In this document: positions 24,769-42,730 of the stretch, one piece after another | Layout of the letters: every line of letters begins with the position of its first letter | Numbering within the stretch: position 1 is the first letter of the stretch | NCBI GenBank assembly: GCA_964035545.1 | Contig: OZ037767.1 | Location: 10,656,207-10,716,206 of the forward strand | DNA: 60,000 bases | Direction of reading: 5' to 3' | Source: Bugula neritina | Lineage: Eukaryota; Bryozoa; Gymnolaemata; Cheilostomatida; Bugulidae | The notes under the pieces: generated by a model | Seen by the model: the letters and a program-made list of their open reading frames with translations, nothing else | Databases searched by the model: none | What the model was told of the DNA's origin: nothing | Position numbers and translations under genes: made by a program

Positions 24769-25790
24769 ATGGGATACCTTGCTAGTGGGTTTGAATTGAT
24801 TGCTATTTTTGATGAAGATCAACAAAATTCTTTCTATGGAACCAAAACTGATAAAGAAAGGTATGAATGTTAAAGTTTACATTTAATTATATTTTAGATA
24901 CTTGATTTTGCTGCTAAGTTTCCTTCAACTCATTATATATATAAGCATACATTTCAATTCCGATTAGGAAACAGAATAATGTTTAGTAGCCTAAGTACAC
25001 AGATTATATAATAGATTATATAACAGATAAAACAAATCCAATAGAATTCTTCAACTGTGTACATTAGCTATTAACTATGACTATGTCACTACTTAGTTTC
25101 TGCTCAAACTCTACATTATAGTAATATAAAACAGCTCTTGGTATATTTATTTTCCATAAAAATTTGAAAAATAGTAACATAATAATAATATTAACAATGA
25201 AAATATCATAATTCTAATATTAATATTTAATGTTATTCATAATAATTTAATGGAAATTAAGTAAAATTCGTATACTAAAATATTTTAACTAGGGAATTGT
25301 ATAACTATATTTCAGGGCCAACTTTGAAAGAGAAGAGAATGCGGAACAGATGGCTGATTCAGCTGCCGATTACAAGGAGTCAGCTGACTGCCTGAGTTCA
25401 AATTTATCAGATGAACTCTTCATCAATCTAGATTTCACTCACCTTCTCAATGTAAGAGAAATTTTATTCTAATTTCTGTTAGCGCATGAATTTGGAAAAT
25501 AATAATTACCATAGCTAATGTATTAACAGGTTTTTTGATTGTCTTTCTGCTAGCAAATGTAGCTATTATTTGCAAATTCCAATGACTAAAATAAACCATA
25601 TCACAGGTATCTAGAGCTTATGTATGCAAGAGATACCAACATTGAATTATTTAGGTAGTTTCTGCAAATCTAAAATGTTTATTGATAATGATTGCAGCAA
25701 GTTTGCATTTATACACAATCAATATTAAAAGTGTAAATTATATATAATATTTTTTCTCTATATGTTTTGTCCTGTTCCAATAGCCAGTGT

Positions 25791-25869
<79 letters not shown>

Positions 25870-25980
25870 CATAGCTATAACAATTTGTAACATATCTTTG
25901 TACATTTAAATACAATATTCTGCTTTACCGCATCCTTTTAGTAAATAATACAATAATAATATTTTTGTTTTTAGGCGTAA
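24769..25980 (+). CDS. MGYLA-family small protein 3 (unknown function)
   Basis: The model has exons 24769-24860, 25316-25451 and 25975-25980 and gives about 77 residues. Exon 1 begins MGYLASGFELIAIFDED, is 92 nt long like gene 1 exon 1 and ends AAAG|GTATGA with two codon bases used. Exon 2 follows TATATTTCAG and encodes an acidic stretch (FEREENAEQMADSAADYKES) and then a mixed hydrophobic end (DELFINLDF). It ends in phase 0 at CAAT|GTAAGA, as gene 1 exon 2 does. The third exon would add one codon, GCG, and stop TAA. If it is not spliced, translation would run six further codons to TAA. Intron 2 contains a (TA)n tract. A possible AATAAA lies at 26479-26484. No known domain was recognised. Confidence 0.5.
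25794..25866. repeat. (TA)n microsatellite
   Basis: About 70 bp of pure TA dinucleotide lie inside the second intron of MGYLA gene 3. Confidence 0.95.
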
Positions 25981-25999
25981 AACCACCAGTTTCAGATGT

Positions 26000-28850
26000 T
26001 TATGAATTCACAGACCTCTAATCCTTAAACCTTCCGTAAATTTGCAGCTATAAATAGAAAATCTGAACTCTATTTACTAGAGTACATCAGCTTACTCATA
26101 TTGTTTCTTATGTGCAAAACAATACTGATTCTAGTCATTATAATTAGTTAAAATATGTTTTCAATCCCATTCGTATCATAGGTGAATTTTAGACATGGGT
26201 AGGTAAATGCAAAGTTCTACCTATCCATGTACATCTACCTCAGTTACTATACGTTGACTTTGTTTTACCTAAACTCCATACATTGTATTATTCTATTTTA
26301 TAAAATCTCATTGTTTCACTAATTAGCAATTTCAAATTTCTTTAAACAATACGATAGTATTATACATATTCATAAGCCTAGCAATATTATATTACTTAAT
26401 GAGTAAATTGTATAAAACGATATTTATGCATCAACTGATTTTAACAATAGAAGTGTTATTTTGAAACAGTTTTTTCAAAATAAAACATGTCTAAATGTCA
26501 AAAATATGTTTCTTTGTTTATACACATTCATAATAGAATCGCAAAACTCGCAACTCTTCTATCTATTTCTTAATATATTACAGACAGCCTGTCGAACTAT
26601 GCAATTATACTATGCTATGCTACAAAACACAATTTTTGATATAATATTTTAAAAACAGATCTTCTATTTTTAAAGAGTTTTCTAATTCATCGTTCTTTCA
26701 GTAGAGATCCAATAAAAAGTTGCATGCAAGCAATTATTCTATTTCTGCTATTTAAGCTAAATTGATAATAAGGTGTCAGCACTTGAAAGCATTATTAGTG
26801 GTTAAATAATACCTTTTGTCTGCAGAACATACGTAAATCTGAAGCTTTTTCACTATGCAAATTGTAAGCTTGTTCTCTGGAAGGCTGAAGATTTTTAATT
26901 TATATTTTCAGTTTGAACAAGCTGTAACATTTGCCTTTAAATGATAAAATCCGAGTCATGTTTTCATTATATACATGTAACTTTTTATAGTTTTTAAACC
27001 AATTATCCGGTTGGTTGTTTTAAATTTGTTCAATTAAACTTTTATTGTAAAATGGCAATTAATAGATGTTATAATTAGGAAAAAGCTTGATTCACAAATT
27101 CTGCTCAAAGTGGACAACTATACAAAACTTTTGATAATAAATGCAGAATGTTTAAGATTAGACTAATTCTTTAGGTATGCAACAACCTTCCAAAAACAAT
27201 TTTCAAGCTCTAGAATTAATAATCCATTTACCAGTATTTGTCAGACATTACATCACTTCATTTGTTATTATTAATTTATACAAAGTACAAAGTATAATAT
27301 CCCATAACCAAATCAGCACATTATGATGCACTATCAACACATTATACGTGTTCAGTTGAACTATTACAATGTTTACTGACTCTCTTGCAATTTATTACGT
27401 GTTAAGCATCACAGCAATTGTATACGTGCCATAGCCAACAATTTGTTAGTTAATTATTGTTGCAACTTTGTGTTAGATGGTGAAGCTAAGCAAGCTAGTG
27501 GAGTGCTTAGCCCTTGAGACTGGTGCACCCTCATACCTTTCAAGTTTTGAGTGAAGAACTCCTTCTAACTTTGCAACATCTTTTTATCTCATGAGCTTTT
27601 ACACTGAAGAATGATTATTTTGGTGTCAATATAAATCCTAGATTCATTACAGGTACTAATCATTTAATTATTATCAAACAGAATTTTTTTTTAAGAAAAG
27701 GCAAAATTATATGCTTTATTTAATTGACAAAGCTTGAGAAGATCTTCAAATTATAAATAAATAATATTTGTATTATTATTCCCATAGTGTAATTATAGTG
27801 TTGTTATCAGCGTTTCTATATTTGAACAGCAAATAAAAACTGCTTGCAGTGCTTATTTGCTTGCTTGCAGTGCTTACTTCTTAGCAGACAACAAAATTAG
27901 CCAACTTTTAACTCTAATACTAACAATTTTAGTGTATTAATTTCATGAAGATGCCGGTGAAAGCATAGAAATGCAACAAAAAGCATAAGCAAAATTTAAA
28001 AAATGATAGTTCAATTATTAGTATTGAGAGTTATCTTCTATTAAAAAGAGAGCTTACTTGTGATTTATAATGACGACAGTTTTCAGTATCAACTCAACAT
28101 TGATGTAACTTGTGAAACATCCACAGTAGTTAGGTGGTCAATGTTAACTTCTCTATATCTTTAAATTAGTAGTTGTCCTCTCCTAAAATGATTCATCCAA
28201 GTATTGCTAAAATTTCACTTTTAATAGCTGATAGCTTACTGAATTTTTTGCTTAAGCACATCACAAACATGTCAATTTTACTTTTTTCTGTTATATATGA
28301 TGCAAACTTTCTTAAAACAAAAAACACAAACTTATTTCATTTATTATGGAGCTTTTATGGTTTAGTCTAATATTAAAAGAACCTGAATTATAAACTTTTC
28401 AAGATATAATCAGACATAACACAACATAACCTGACAAGCAAAAATGTATTTGATAATTGCTCAAGATTACTTTGATGGTCACAGTGAATGCAGAAATTAA
28501 AAGTTCAATAAATTCAATGTAATTTAAATTACCGTGGCACTTCTAATTTAAAACTTATAGTCAACTTGCATGAAAAAACAGCTATATTAAACTTATAAAA
28601 CCCACAGAAGATGTTTGAACAAAATAATACTTTCATTTTAAGTATGCTGTACCGAATTGAGGTCCTCTGAAAACGTTATAGGGGAATTATTTTTGGCACA
28701 ATACTATTAGTATTAGTAACTTGACTCAGACCTATTACTACACAAATAATTGTAATCTCAAAGCGAATAAACGTACTAAAAAGAGCACGAGTCACGGTAT
28801 TATTCTTATTATAATTATGTACCTCAATAATATTATTATGCAGGTAAGAG
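26000..28850. other. Intergenic stretch, no feature seen
   Basis: A+T-rich DNA with no recognisable exon, RNA gene or repeat family. It contains the probable 3' end region of MGYLA gene 3. Confidence 0.55.
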
Positions 28851-28887
28851 AAATTAGTAGTTGTCTTCTTTCTTGAACAAGCAATCG

Positions 28888-28895
28888 TATAAATA
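28888..28895 (+). promoter_or_regulatory. Possible SRF TATA box
   Basis: TATAAATA lies 160 bp upstream of the SRF start codon, at the edge of a locally G+C-richer patch (GCGGCGACGG, 28900-28909). Confidence 0.35.
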
Positions 28896-29047
28896 AATTG
28901 CGGCGACGGTTTGAAAGTTCTGAAAACCGATTAATGCTTTGATTGCATCGAAAGGCGCCATTGATCGAATGACATAGAGGTAACTTCTTTCCCAAAGTGA
29001 GTGAAGACTAGTAGTAGTAGTTTAGTATCAATGGTTACAACTGAAAT

Positions 29048-34629
<5,582 letters not shown>

Positions 34630-34659
34630 TCTGTCTGTCTACTGGGCAATAAACTCGTC

Positions 34660-36120
34660 CTATGCTTGTAATAATGGTCAACATGGGAGATTAGTTATTA
34701 TGAAGCGTGATTGTAATTAATGTCTGTATATATCATGTGTGAAGGGAATTCTTACATTATTTCTCAAGATGTGCTCAAATAACCATGCTTGGATCATAAG
34801 GTTTATGCATTACAATCTATATAATTGAACTGTTATTTTATTTTCAAATTAGTTCTATAGCCCTATTGGTCAACTCTACAAGTGTATATATATATATATT
34901 ATATACTGTTTAGGCTGTCCACTCTACAAGTGTATATACATATATACTATTTAGGCTGTCGACTTTATTTGCTGTCAACCTTATCATGATTAGAGCACAA
35001 GATTATCTCTGCATATATTTTTCAACTTTTGTGTGCGATAACTTTAGAATATCCCATATCCCAACATATAAATTGTTAAATTATTTTCTGTTGAAACTTT
35101 TTTTATTTATTCATCCTTAGCTGCAAATTACAAGCCTGTGTTTGCATAAGTTGAGCCTCCTTTCTTGTGCATTATTTCATTGTATTATTACAGTAATATA
35201 ATAATATAAATACATTTGAATAAAACTTACAAAAGATAAGTAACTGCAAGCAATCTTATGGCCTTGGAAGCTATGATAATTGGAAAAAATAATACAATTT
35301 TACTATGGTATTTTATAATAGTTTGATGAAAATAAAATTGATATGAAATAGTTAAGTAGCAAAGAATAGAAAGATAAGTTCACCTAATCTAATATGCAAC
35401 ACACAGCGGAGACACTGTAGAGTGTAGACAATCGACTAGCGATGTGTCTCAGAAGGGGGAGATAAAGCCTAACAGAAATGACTAGAGATATAATCACAAT
35501 GTTTAACAGTACACAGCCTGTCTTGAATCAAACATGCAATACAATAAGTAGAGTCAATAAACACTAGTGCGTAATCAAATAATATCTTGAGGCGTGAAAT
35601 TGAATTTAAGCCAGTATATAATCATAAAAAAAGAAAATGGCATAAACATTTAAGTAGTGCTTTGACAATTATTTGTCAATAATTGACATTATTTGAAATA
35701 ATATACATAAATATGGAATCAAAAGAAGGAGGGTTCATGAATCATGGAGAAACACATTTACTATCTTTGTTGAAAGATAGGCAGGTCAGTTTTTCAGGTT
35801 TTGTCATACTTCTTATGGATCTTTCCAGGGTTTCTAAATAAAAACAATACATAATATGAAGTGCAGGACACCATGTGAATGTCAACTTACTGCAGGTATA
35901 ATTATACCACTACATTGTAAACATTGTCATTTTGTGTGAATCTTACAGTGTAGCCATTAGAGAATGAAGAAACGCCTTCGATGAAGACTATAGAAACACA
36001 AAAAATTTAATTTGGAAAAAGTATCCTAGTAAAAAGCATTAAGTTTGTTAGTTTCCATAAGAGAGCAGATAGCAACTGTCTCAATAGAGGTTCACCGGTT
36101 GGGACAGCTTCATTCAATAT
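34660..36120. other. SRF/FRMD8 convergent 3' region
   Basis: No further coding exon was established. The stretch should hold the 3'UTRs of SRF (+) and FRMD8 (-). Minus-strand AATAAA motifs near 35.10 kb and a plus-strand one near 35.22 kb are candidate poly(A) signals. A 41-nt minus-strand exon-like segment (35957-35997, donor ACT|GTAAGA) was seen but not placed. Confidence 0.45.
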
Positions 36121-36124
36121 AATT

Positions 36125-39100
36125 TCATACTGAAAAGAGAATAGTAGTAGTAGCATGCGCCCAAGGTGATATTAACATGCTATGCCTATTGTGAGAACAG
36201 TAGGTGTCTGATTTAGCTTGGTTAGTTCCATACTTACCAATTGCATGCGCTTCATCTGAGAAGATACAATATCAATCTTAACAAGAAAACTGAGTACTGA
36301 TTAGCAGTTGTGTATGCATAGAATATATGTATGTATTAACCAAATATGGGGTGCAATGAGTTGAAATCTCCTCGTATTACAACACGCAATTTGCAAAATT
36401 CCAGTCACAATTCCAATTCAAAAAAATTCAAAAAGTGCATTACGGGGGATTGACAAATGTTAGTTATTATGGAAGACATTTTTAAAACTGCAAGCAATAG
36501 AGGAGCTGCACAATATAACAGTAGACCAAACAATTATAACAAAGAAAATACACAAAGCACAACCAATAGTACTAACAATCATTTCCTACCTCTGCTGTTA
36601 TGAGAAGATTCATTAAGAGTTGGTGAAGGAGAGAATGTCAGCCCATCGACAGCATCACCAGCGGCAGCGAGGTACACACCTGGACTGGGTATTGGTGAAC
36701 TTTGCAGACGCACCTTGACAATCTCAGTACATGTTTCTATGAATGCATCTATTAGTCTGGCCTGTAATACCAAAATTGTAATACAAGTAGCTTCAAATAT
36801 GAGGTGACTGAGTGAAATAGCTTGTGGTTGTCGAACTTGGAGTTGGGGGACTTAACTTTAAACTTGATAACCCAAACTACTGCACTCAGTCAACTCTAAC
36901 TTGGAGCTGCTTATAGAACAATACGTAACATACCAGGTAATACAAAGTAGCACAAGAACCATGTGCTGCCCACATGCAAACTGCGGTACGTGATTTAACA
37001 TACCGACTTGGTGTAGACCCTTAGGACTTGACTGCTTATGCCCTTTTCCTGGTCGCTAGAACTCGCGGCAAACTGCAGGAGCAATGAGGGCAGGCTTTCC
37101 ACCTTGTCTTTCCTGAAACTCTTTGGTTTCTGAGATTCACTACCACTTTCCTTGTCTATAACACGAAACAAACCCTGGTATATGATTGGCGCAGGCACGT
37201 ACATGGGTCGAAGTTATCATAAAACAGCTGATTGGCTGAAAATTCCAACATGGCAGGTAACTTGCACACCTACCTTCGCCAGAAATGCACTCCCACGTTA
37301 AATCTTCATATTGTATCCCAAACACCGGCTCCTAAAACCAGCACACCAACACTACATGTGATGAATATAAAATTGACTCTTTGAGGTCAAGGCCGTGCAT
37401 AAATAGGAAGTAGATAGAGAATGCATCACATATAAGCTTACTTGCTTCTCAGTGGATATCACGAAAATGCCATCTGTATTTGCACCAATGGAAACAGCCA
37501 GCCACGAACTGTGCAAGAAACTTTTGCTGCTTCGTTCAATAAAACCATCGAAAAATACAGACCTAAAGTGGCAGAAAAGTAAATTATTCAGGAATAATTG
37601 TAATAAGTTAAAGGTTTAAAATCGATTGGCGACATAGATAGTTGAATTGTTTGAAATAATCACTGTGTTTCCATTGTTTCGAATGAATCTGTATGGATGC
37701 TCCTACGAATGACCTTGTGGTTGCAGTTGGCATTAACTTATGGCTGTGGTTACATTGATACAACTGCTTTCAAACATCTAACAGAAAATACATTGCAAAG
37801 AATAATTCGAAGCAATGGAAATATAGCGATTAGCAGATATAAGCATATATTTGCTAGTTTGAGTGGAGACTACTTGCTACTAATTACTAAACAGTGGTTT
37901 AGGTAATATTCTAGTTTTAGTGAAACAAATGATATAAAAGCAGTGCATGGTCAGAATCAGCAGTACAAAATATGCACACAGCACACTAAATGGCCAGTTC
38001 CCAATTAGCCTCAAAACCTAAACAGCCTAAAACCATTAACCTGGGATATTTTGATAAAACTTGCAAAACCAAAGATTTACAAGCTAAGAACTGATAAACT
38101 CCTATGGTTTTATTTCCATGCAGTTGTCCTAAACTGTGTTTTCCAGCTGATTGGAAAGCATAAGTTATAAAACTTTTTGGTTAAAGCAAAAGCCTCGAGT
38201 TGATTGGGAACTGGCCACAAATCCAACAATGGATTTGATGATTTAACTACAAGTGTGGTTACACAGATCAGAGAAATCAAGAAAATTATAGTAAGTTGAA
38301 GGTAGAAGTTATACATTAAACAGGTCAAGAAGGATAAAAGTCACACTGACCCATAAAATGGAAGTGATTCTGAACACTCAGAAATATAAGTTAGTCTCAG
38401 ATCTACTGCAGGAGGATTATTCAGCAGGCTGTGGGTTCTGGCAACATGTGATTGGCTAACAAGTGGAATTAGCGATTTCAAATCATTCAAGTGCAACACA
38501 GGTAATAAGGCGGCTTGATTAGCTCTGAAAGATAGTAAAGTGTGCAGGTAAGCTAGGACAAAATGTCCGTAGAGAAATAGCTAACTGGAATATCAAAGTG
38601 AGTGTTGTTTGATAGAACAAATAGTTTTTATGTAGCTGCTGTATTGAATTTATGTATTTTTGAATAAATTTGATCTCATAGAATATTGCTAATTTTGGCT
38701 GATTTATGTAGGTTGATAGTCTAGTATTGTGCATTGTGTTTTAGCTTTCAGTGTCAAATCAGTGATTATTTATTCACCAGATCATCAAAAGTTGTCATTA
38801 TTACAATGCGACTGCCTGTAATTTGGGAGCTTCAGCTGTTTCAATTATGTACAGAAGATGGCAGACAAGATGGTGGACAAGATGGTAGACAAGATGATGG
38901 ACAAGATGAGAAACAAGAGAGACAAGATTGCAGAAGAGATGGCAGACAAGATGGTAGACAAAATGGCAGAGAAGATGGTGGACAAAATGATGGACAAGAT
39001 GACACACCAGGTGATAGACACAGCTAAAAGTTTGTAACAACAGTTTTTAGTAGATCACCTCTACTGCCTTGCTATGCATTTGCTAGGATGATTATACAGA

Positions 39101-41656
39101 AAAGTGAGAGAGCTTACAGTGAAGTTGCCAACAATCATGCTCTCCACTCTATAGGCCACTTTATAGACCGAGGCCCATAGAATGAGCTGAGTTTGATAGT
39201 GCTGCAAAGTCCTTTAGATAGAAATATATGTACAATTTAATTCTAACTCAATAACCATTATAACATTATTAAAAGTTAATATAAGTGTGTCAGCTTATGA
39301 ATCAAAATTTATAACATATCCGAGTATATTTTACAGTAAAATTTGTTGCTTTTGTATCTATAACATTCTTGGACATTCTGTTTCATATATACACTGTGCG
39401 GGAGAGCTAACAAACTCTTCAAAACTGAGTTCACACATATCTTAGATGTTGTAGTATGTGAACGCACATGTTTCCAGTGTAACCACAGCTTTATTGATAT
39501 GAAGGGAAGAGTGAGGTAAGCAAATCATTACAACATTCATACAGAGTCACTCCCAAACCAAACTTATACCAAAAGCATATCAGCGACTGAGAAGCCTAGC
39601 AATTTGCGAACAGCTGATGAGGTGAAATAAGCTGAATCAATGGCTGTCAAACTTCACCAAACATTACCCATAATATGGCAGTATATGTACGCCGTCGAGG
39701 TATGCTTTGTACCACTTCTCAACTCTTTCATGGTCTGCATTTGCAGATTGTTCGACGGGGTCAAAAGATTTGTGAGTGAAACAGAATAGCTTACAAACTT
39801 CATCATGTAACTTAGAGTTTGACTGAATGGACAAAGGAAACAATGAATGCAGGGACCTGTAAAATGTGGAAACATTACACTAGTAATAAGCACATTAATA
39901 AGTAGCTCAACAAAAAAACCAACTGAAGTATTCTCTCCAAAAGAGATGACAACTGCTACTTTCCTTGTCATTTCTACCCCCCTCGACAATTTTATCATTG
40001 AGTTTTTCAATAACACTCACATCACTTTGATAGAATATTGAGCGAGAAAAAATCCTGTATAGTTAACCAATAAAATTGTAAGAGAAAATATATGCCATAG
40101 CATCACATAAGCATATATAACTATGCATAGTACTTCATTATGCCCATGTAGCCACACAATAATAAATGCATGGTGGAATAATCAACCGAATACTGATAAT
40201 ATTATAATTAAAACGTTTCCTTAACAGTTTCCGTTAGTCCTATGCTGTGAACTCTAAATGCTGCATCGATTCATGTCTGCAATGTTATGCCAAGTAAAAT
40301 ATACTTTATTCTTTTAAATAGACCGTAAAGAACCCTGTTATGAAATGCATTGCTATTTTGAAATAAGTTTTATGGGTTTTAGCTGATGAAAATACATCAT
40401 ATAAAAGATTATCGTAAGTTTGATAAGCCAAGGGAAAAGACTCTGGCCTTACTTGTAGTAGTCTGGGGTGTGCTCCAGTTCATTATACGGCCCATACTGC
40501 ATGACACAAAGAACTCCGGCTAATTTCACGGCTAGCTCCCTATCACAAGGATATGTACCATTCATAATGTTGGACCGAGCTTCCGTGAACAGCAACTCCA
40601 ATATTTCCGTATCTGTCACCTGTGAGAACATAATAGCGCATACCTAAGATGAACCAAACACTTGCAGCATTGCAAGATGTTAAATGATCACAAGTTTACT
40701 ATCAGTTTGACACTTTTTTAAAACACTGAAATTAAAATCTATTAGGCGTATAGCTGTTCACTAATTTGCCTCAAACCTACATTATAAACTAATCCTAACA
40801 AAAACTATTATCACTTAATTTTTCTTATGAAACTCAACGTACTTTGAGATCCTCTTCCCGTGAAATGTATACATTGCGTCGGAGGTGAACATAAGGTTGC
40901 TGTGTCTGTATCAGTTTCTCACTAACCGTTGTGTACTTTCGGAGGTACACTGGCCATTTACCGAACAGTTGAACAGGACAATGATTGGGTTTCAATTGCA
41001 GCTCTACAGAAATTATTGCCCAATTATAGGTTTAACCATAGATTAAACGAAACTCAGAAACATAGAAAGTATCTTGAATAAAAAATCTTAATTTCTACCC
41101 AAATCAGAAGACACAAGCCATAGACTGAGAACGTGTCTTGCCTCCCTGGCATTGAGCTCTAACATCTCGATAACACTATCCATAATCTCAGTGGCTTGTG
41201 TGCGCTGGTCAATTGTGAGGGTTACATGTGTCAGGTCTGGCAGACATATGTGCAGTTCAAGCTCTAAATAATATACAAACACGTATAAAATACTGACAGT
41301 CAATGGTAATAAGGTAACAAAAACACTGTAATAAGGTTCTGCATTCTACATTCTGCATTCTACATTATAACAGTAATGGCAATAAATTTGCAGAGCTATG
41401 AATAAGTCAAGAAGCACTCAATTGAGTTTAACATGAATGCTAAGGGGACTGAAACTTAACATTCAAAAACTAATTGCAAATTTTCATAAAATTTTTACAA
41501 AGAATTCTGAGTTTATAATAATCAAAGTGTATTATTCGAGTGTTTGAAGAATGATTTACCACTGTGGCGCTGTGCTGTTCTAGACACCTGTCTTGAGGGT
41601 AATGGTGCAACGCCAGCATTGACTTCAGTCAACTCAACTTCCTCGCTTTTGCTCAT
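36125..41656 (-). CDS. FRMD8: FERM domain-containing protein 8 (Bili/iTAP)
   Basis: The exons fit in phase, 5' to 3': 41656-41560, 41263-41099, 41003-40843, 40619-40453, 39856-39668, 37562-37442, 37331-37274, 37155-37004, 36761-36590, then an 18-nt exon 36255-36238 and a stop in the exon starting at 36129. The model gives about 434 residues (human 464). Shared family segments include LSLWLVSSDL, LQLKPNHCP, LRRNVYISREEDL, ARSNIMNGTYPCD, QYGPY, LPYYGSVFFDG, LTWECIS and VLRVYTKS. These cover the three FERM lobes, including a PH-like F3. FRMD8 binds the cytoplasmic tail of iRhoms and stabilises the iRhom/ADAM17 sheddase; fly Bili also modulates Wnt signalling. The C-terminal tail after exon 9 is less certain. 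An alternative copy of exon 5 lies at 38351-38524. Confidence 0.9.
36801..36895. mobile_element. Foldback repeat family F, short copy
   Basis: GAGGTGACTGAGTGAAATAG on the left faces CAAACTACTGCACTCAGTCA on the right as an imperfect palindrome. The core and arm words (GGAGTTGGGG, AAACTACTGCACTCAGT) match the longer copy at 42.56 kb. It lies in an FRMD8 intron. Confidence 0.6.
38351..38524 (-). CDS. FRMD8: Alternative FRMD8 exon (duplicate of exon 5)
   Basis: This 174-nt segment is open in the required frame. It has a strong acceptor (TTACTATCTTTCAG) and a donor TATGG|GTCAGT. It enters and leaves in the same codon phase as exon 5 (39856-39668). It encodes DLKSLIPLVSQSH, matching SLHSLFPLSIQSN of exon 5, and ends ESLPFYG where exon 5 ends HILPYYG. 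Human FRMD8 has ELPFYG at this place. Either exon can join exon 4 (ending YYK) to exon 6 (starting SVFFDG). A mutually exclusive pair is the simplest reading; inclusion of both or a dead duplicate is possible. Confidence 0.6.
38853..39004. repeat. 12-bp tandem repeat GACAAGATGGTG
   Basis: About twelve degenerate copies of (A/G)GACAAGATGG(T/C) lie in the FRMD8 intron between the two alternative exon-5 copies. The multiple of three makes long open frames on both strands (for example DGRQDGGQD). These are repeat products, not evidence of a gene. Confidence 0.85.
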
Positions 41657-42213
41657 ATTTTAATGTTAATATAAGAACTCTACATGAAAATAGAAAGCAA
41701 TGAAGATATGATAATTAATTGTTGACTAAATAATGACTTAAGTTTAGTTATAATTATAATATTAATAACGGAGCAATAATCAGTTTTCAACAAACTTACA
41801 AAGCCAATTGGCAATTGTTGCTTGTATGAAATTTAATCTTAATTATAATTATTATTGATAATCATAATCATAATCATAATGATAATCATAGTGTAAATAA
41901 TAAATTGTTATTTGGGAAATGTAAATAAAATATAAGTTATTAAGTATAACTATAAATATGGTATATTATAAACATGAAATAACAATATTTAATTCAAACA
42001 ATAATTTACTAAATTTAGTGACAAATAAGTATTTAATTGTCATAATTTAAATTATCCATATTCATATTCAATTTCATATTCATATTGTAACACCAACAGT
42101 AGACGTAGTAACACTAACACTAACAGTAAGTGTAACACTGTTACTAACGCTAACAGTAACAGTAAGTGTAACAGTAATGACTAATGAGTAATGAGTAATT
42201 ACTATTACTAGTA

Positions 42214-42214
42214 C

Positions 42215-42271
<57 letters not shown>
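42214..42271. repeat. (AGT)n microsatellite
   Basis: About 19 AGT/TAG triplets, set in degenerate CTAACAGTAA and ATGAGTA repeats from 42.10 kb. Confidence 0.95.
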
Positions 42272-42560
42272 CAGTATTGACTACGAGTATGACTAGGTCT
42301 ATTGTAATAATTATAATATACTCAATCTCATCATCACTTTTACTGTTAGTGTTATAGCTATACTTAAGCTTACAGTTACAGTTTACAATTTATGAATATC
42401 AATAAAATGTAAATGTAGTTGACCGTGACATTGAGCCTAATTAAAAGTTAGTCTAAGATAATATATATAACACTAAGCCCTATGTAACACTATGGCAATA
42501 TAAAACAACTTACCTGCAAAGGCTTAGAATCTTACTTGAATATCCTAAATATGATAGACG

Positions 42561-42730
42561 AAAGTTGTTAAAAGCAGCACCAAGTTGGTGGCCACTGAGT
42601 ACAGTAGTTTGAGATCTCAAGCTTGAAGCTGAAGGTTCGGAGTTTCAATTCAAAACCCCAACTCAACACTTGAAACTTTCAAACTACTGCACTCAGTGAC
42701 CACCAATTCGGCCATGCTTTTAGCAACTTT
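42561..42730. mobile_element. Foldback repeat family F, long copy
   Basis: The left arm AAAGTTGTTAAAAGCAGCAC, TTGGTGGCCACTGAGTACAG, TAGTTTGA is matched by the reverse complement of the right end: AAAGTTGCTAAAAGCATGGC, TTGGTGGTCACTGAGTGCAG, TAGTTTGA. The arms are about 60 bp. No coding sequence or clear target duplication is seen. Confidence 0.75.

Noticed and set aside
38734-39040. Aspartate/glutamine-rich open frame (DGRQDGGQD) and its antisense
   Set aside because: Explained by a 12-bp tandem repeat inside an FRMD8 intron.
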